Origin: an uncultured Clostridia bacterium | Lineage (GTDB): Bacteria > Bacillota > Clostridia > RUG12999 | NCBI GenBank assembly: GCA_934792465.1 | Contig: CAKVOK010000083.1 | Location: 1-8,346, forward strand | DNA: 8,346 nt | Reading direction: 5' to 3' | In this document: positions 6,031 to 8,346 of the stretch, one piece after another | How the letters are laid out: every line of letters begins with the position of its first letter | Numbering within the stretch: position 1 is the stretch's first letter | Made by a program: the position numbers and the translations under genes | Notes under the pieces: model-generated | What the model saw: the letters and a program-made list of their open reading frames with translations, nothing else | What the model was told of the DNA's origin: nothing | The model's database searches: none

Positions 6031-6118
6031 AAGTATAACCAACATTTCGGTGAACTTAATATTTTTTATGAATACAATGTTCCAGAAAAATGGTTGTTGA
6101 ATTGAATTATACCACAAA
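6018..6118. repeat. 101-bp imperfect palindrome with 13-bp perfect ends
   Basis: TTTGTGGTATAAT (6018-6030) is repeated as its exact reverse complement ATTATACCACAAA (6106-6118). The interior also pairs imperfectly: AACCAACATTT (6037-6047) against AAATGGTTGTT (about 9 of 11 pairs), and GG..AAC (6049-6055) against GTTCC (6079-6083). The left arm is the promoter's own extended -10; the right arm places an identical TGGTATAAT on the minus strand facing it. The form recalls a MITE or a long leader hairpin, but no clear target duplication flanks it. Confidence 0.65.
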
Positions 6119-6152
6119 AGAGAATTATAAAAAATTGATATCATTACAAGAA

Positions 6153-6171
6153 TTGATATTGTAAATATCAA
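6153..6171 (+). promoter_or_regulatory. Palindrome abutting the ribosome binding site
   Basis: TTGATATT (6153-6160) and AATATCAA (6164-6171) form a perfect 8-bp inverted repeat around GTA. It ends exactly where the Shine-Dalgarno AAGGAAG (6171-6177) begins, 10 nt before the ATG at 6188. ATTGATAT also occurs as a direct repeat at 6134-6141 and 6152-6159. It could be a repressor site or a hairpin limiting ribosome access; neither is proven. Confidence 0.5.
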
Positions 6172-6187
6172 AGGAAGTTGAGTATAG

Positions 6188-7969
6188 ATGGAAGAAAAAA
6201 TAAAAAAATTAAAAGAAAAACTACAAAATATCGGAACTCGTGATTTGTTAGGAATGATTGGCATTAAATTTATTACATTTGCCCAAAATGCAAAAGACAT
6301 CCCAGTGCAAGCAGATATCTTCAATAAGACCAATCTTATGTCACCACAAAAGCAGTATACATATCTTGCTGGATTACTTATGAGTACAGAGGATAATAGT
6401 GATGGACATATTATACAAGATGGGGAAAGTGGAATATATATTGAATTGGAAAATGATATACAAGATATTACTCAAGAATATATAAAGAAGTTTCTTAATA
6501 TTGAGCAAGCATTCGAACCCAATGATATAAAAAGAAAATTAGTGTCTATGGAAGCATTTACATCTTATTTTGATACAGGAATATTAAGATACCCAGAACA
6601 AACAGTAGAATTAATTCAAAAATTGTATGGTAACTTTGATTCGAATTTAAATGATTTAACAGGGTTGACAACGAAAGATTTTATAGCATTTTATCAATTA
6701 ATATGTGATACATTTGAAGAAACGATGAGTGCATCAACACTTGCTGTGAAAAATATAAAGAACTTTTTAAGTTCTTTTAATCCGTATGCGGTTGATGTAG
6801 AACAAGAATATGAACGTTTTATTGCATTTACACAAGGTGCTGCAGGTCTCGATCTTCAAAAGGCAATGGATGACCTAAATTGTATCAAGGCATCAACCGT
6901 GTGGGAAAAGCTTGGTAAAGAAAAGGGAGAAAAACTATTAGACATTTTTGGACTGCATAGAAAGAAAACTGATTTTTTGTACTATAATGAAAAAAACCCT
7001 TTTGCAAATCATCCTCTTTGTTGGCTTGACGAGGAAACATTATTTATTGTCCATCCTCAGTTTATATTAAATGCAATATATAATTACATCACCGATATAT
7101 TAGAAAATCCTAAAAACCAATTTGCAGATAAATATAATAAAGTAAAAGCAGAGACGGTTGAAAAATTGTTTCAAAAATTATTATTAGATATATTTGGAGA
7201 TAAGGCTAAATACCATATAAGTGTATGTGAGGATAGAGGGACAAAAGAGCATGATATTTTGATTGAATACAGCAATTATATTATAATTGCAGAGGTAAAA
7301 GCCTCGAAAGTCAGAGAACCATTTTTTAACCCTGAAAAAGGATATAAACGGGTTCGAGATCATTTTAATTCAGATAGTGGAATTGGCGGGGCTTATGAGC
7401 AAGCAATAATTCTAAAAAAATTTATTGAAGGTAAAGAGGAGGCTATCTTATATGAAAATAAAAACAAAAAATTTGTAATACAAAATGTCTCAACAAAAAA
7501 AATACTACCAATTGTATTGACATTAAATCAATTTGGTGGTTTAGCTGTAAACACTAGCTTGATAATAGATAAAGAGGATACTCAGCCATATCCGTGGGTT
7601 TGCAATTGGCACGATTTTGAAAATATTATAGAAATATTAAGATATTTAAATAAGGGATCAGATGATTTTATAGATTATATTATCTGGAGAATTAAAAATC
7701 ATCCTAATATATTATCTTCGGATGAATTAGATGTAATAGAGGGTTATTTCGTAGATCCTCGAGTTAAAAGATCAAATGATGCAATATACTTTCCACCCAA
7801 TGGTACAAGCCTAATTGATAAGATTTATTTTAAAAAGCATGGTATAAATTACGAGTATCCTACGACAACAGTAACTACACATAAAAAAATAGGAAGAAAT
7901 GAACAGTGCCCGTGTGGCAGCGGAAAGAAGTTTAAGAAGTGTTGTATAGGAAAAGGTATTTACGATTAA
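6188..7969 (+). CDS. Unrecognised protein: putative PD-(D/E)XK nuclease with C-terminal SEC-C zinc motif
   Basis: A 593-residue protein that I do not recognise as a named family. The C-terminus (571-587: NEQCPCGSGKKFKKCC) is a perfect SEC-C motif, CxCx8CC with C574, C576, C585 and C586, a zinc-binding module known from the SecA tail and also attached to varied nuclease-like proteins. Residues about 322-412 resemble a PD-(D/E)XK core: a helix with E325 (AETVEKLFQKLLLDIFG), then D356 in EHDILIEY, E369-V-K371 in IIIAEVKAS, and a later helix with Q405 (GAYEQAIILKKF). The N-terminal 300 residues are largely alpha-helical and unassigned. No signal peptide or membrane segment is seen, so it is probably cytosolic. 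Codons are much more AT-rich (AGA, ATA, TTA) than in the flanking phage genes, suggesting separate acquisition. A single gene with its own promoter and terminator between two baseplate genes fits a moron, possibly for superinfection defence. That function is inferred. Confidence 0.85.
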   Translation: MEEKIKKLKEKLQNIGTRDLLGMIGIKFITFAQNAKDIPVQADIFNKTNLMSPQKQYTYLAGLLMSTEDNSDGHIIQDGESGIYIELENDIQDITQEYIKKFLNIEQAFEPNDIKRKLVSMEAFTSYFDTGILRYPEQTVELIQKLYGNFDSNLNDLTGLTTKDFIAFYQLICDTFEETMSASTLAVKNIKNFLSSFNPYAVDVEQEYERFIAFTQGAAGLDLQKAMDDLNCIKASTVWEKLGKEKGEKLLDIFGLHRKKTDFLYYNEKNPFANHPLCWLDEETLFIVHPQFILNAIYNYITDILENPKNQFADKYNKVKAETVEKLFQKLLLDIFGDKAKYHISVCEDRGTKEHDILIEYSNYIIIAEVKASKVREPFFNPEKGYKRVRDHFNSDSGIGGAYEQAIILKKFIEGKEEAILYENKNKKFVIQNVSTKKILPIVLTLNQFGGLAVNTSLIIDKEDTQPYPWVCNWHDFENIIEILRYLNKGSDDFIDYIIWRIKNHPNILSSDELDVIEGYFVDPRVKRSNDAIYFPPNGTSLIDKIYFKKHGINYEYPTTTVTTHKKIGRNEQCPCGSGKKFKKCCIGKGIYD

Positions 7970-8138
7970 CTAAAGTTGATTTAAAGCATTTATAAAAAAC
8001 TTTATCACAGTAAAATGAGCTATGACATACCACATGAAGAATGTCTAATAGTGTATAAATAACACGCTTTTACATATTATGAAGAAAATGTTTTTAGGAT
8101 AATGCAATAAACTCTGATTTACACAACAGTATATATCA
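7970..8138. other. AT-rich non-coding tail of the cargo unit
   Basis: Between the SEC-C gene stop and the following terminator are about 170 bases with no credible gene; open frames here are under 10 codons. The only structures seen are a TAAAGTT/AACTTTA inverted repeat (7971-7977 and 7998-8004) and a short GTGT/ACAC repeat (8051-8054 and 8062-8065). It is as AT-rich as the cargo gene and probably arrived with it. Confidence 0.5.
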
Positions 8139-8165
8139 AGGCGAACATTCGTGTTCGTCTTTTTT
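8139..8165 (+). terminator. Rho-independent terminator closing the cargo unit
   Basis: AGGCGAACA (8139-8147) pairs with TGTTCGTCT (8152-8160), giving 9 bp with one G-U, around a TTCG loop, followed directly by a T tract (8160-8165). It lies 24 nt before the DUF2577 gene start and would stop cargo transcription, but also late transcription unless read through. Confidence 0.85.
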
Positions 8166-8188
8166 ATGCCCAAATTTAGGAGGTACGC

Positions 8189-8346
8189 ATGAACGGTATA
8201 ACAGAACTTGCAAAGTTACTCAAAGAGCGTGAAAACAGTGACGGTTACTCGCCGATGTTCGGAACGGTCATTGAACTGCCGAACACGAAAATACGCATAA
8301 GCGACAAGGTTATTCTGACCGACAGCCACTTAACGCTTTGCATAAA
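8189..8346 (+). CDS. XkdR-like DUF2577 tail protein (partial, 3' end outside window)
   Basis: The first 52 codons are visible (MNGITELAKLLKERE, then SPMFGTVIELPNTKIRISDK and ILTDSHLTLC). The helix followed by a FGTV strand and a K-I-I-D-K/L-T pattern is that of the DUF2577 family (PBSX XkdR), a small baseplate protein encoded just after the XkdQ hub gene. AGGAGG (8178-8183) is 5 nt before the ATG. In an uninterrupted operon this gene would follow the hub gene stop at 5993 directly; here it is separated by about 2.2 kb of cargo. Composition returns to that of the phage backbone. Confidence 0.85.
   Translation, partial: MNGITELAKLLKERENSDGYSPMFGTVIELPNTKIRISDKVILTDSHLTLCI

Noticed and set aside
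6018..6118. Insertion sequence or att site at the start of the cargo unit
   Set aside because: No transposase or integrase gene and no clear flanking direct duplication were found, so only an inverted repeat is reported.
1..8346. tRNA, rRNA genes and CRISPR arrays
   Set aside because: No cloverleaf-like segments, rRNA-like sequence or regularly spaced repeats were seen on either strand.

Overview
The window is part of the tail-morphogenesis operon of a PBSX-like (contractile-tail type) prophage or phage, almost certainly from a Bacillota host of the Clostridia type. The evidence is strong AGGAGG-like ribosome binding sites, consensus sigma-A promoters, moderate GC in the phage genes, and protein families typical of clostridial prophages. 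Every gene is on the + strand. The phage backbone, in order, is: the last 18 codons of an upstream gene (probably the tail tube, by position); an XkdN-like tail assembly chaperone with a very clear programmed -1 frameshift signal (1503-1880, extended to 2050); a 674-residue tape measure protein (2053-4077); a small XkdP-like protein without a LysM domain (4090-4485); an XkdQ-like baseplate-hub protein fused to an N-terminal NlpC/P60-type cell-wall hydrolase (4485-5993); and the start of an XkdR/DUF2577 protein (8189 to the window edge).

Three cargo units (morons) interrupt this backbone, each with its own promoter and its own terminator-like hairpin. Two toxin-antitoxin modules lie between the tail tube and the chaperone. 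The first is a YefM/Phd antitoxin with a YoeB/Txe toxin (152-666). The second is a HicA-like toxin with an antitoxin that appears to be a hybrid of an N-terminal YefM/Phd DNA-binding segment and a C-terminal HicB-like domain (818-1440). Both have a TTGACA-17-TATAAT promoter overlapped by TGTACA-centred palindromes of the kind YefM binds. They also share nearly identical promoter/RBS and terminator blocks, as if they were interchangeable cassettes.

The third unit lies between the hub gene and the DUF2577 gene. It holds one AT-rich 593-codon gene (6188-7969) for an unrecognised protein with a putative PD-(D/E)XK nuclease core and a C-terminal SEC-C zinc motif. Its extended -10 promoter forms one end of a roughly 100-nt imperfect palindrome, and a second small palindrome sits against its ribosome binding site. 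It is the best candidate here for an undescribed, possibly anti-phage, function.

Functionally, the backbone builds the tail tube interior and baseplate hub. The cargo would be expressed from its own promoters in the lysogen and would serve maintenance or defence (inference). Terminators inside the late operon mean that late transcription must read through them, either by leakiness or by antitermination.
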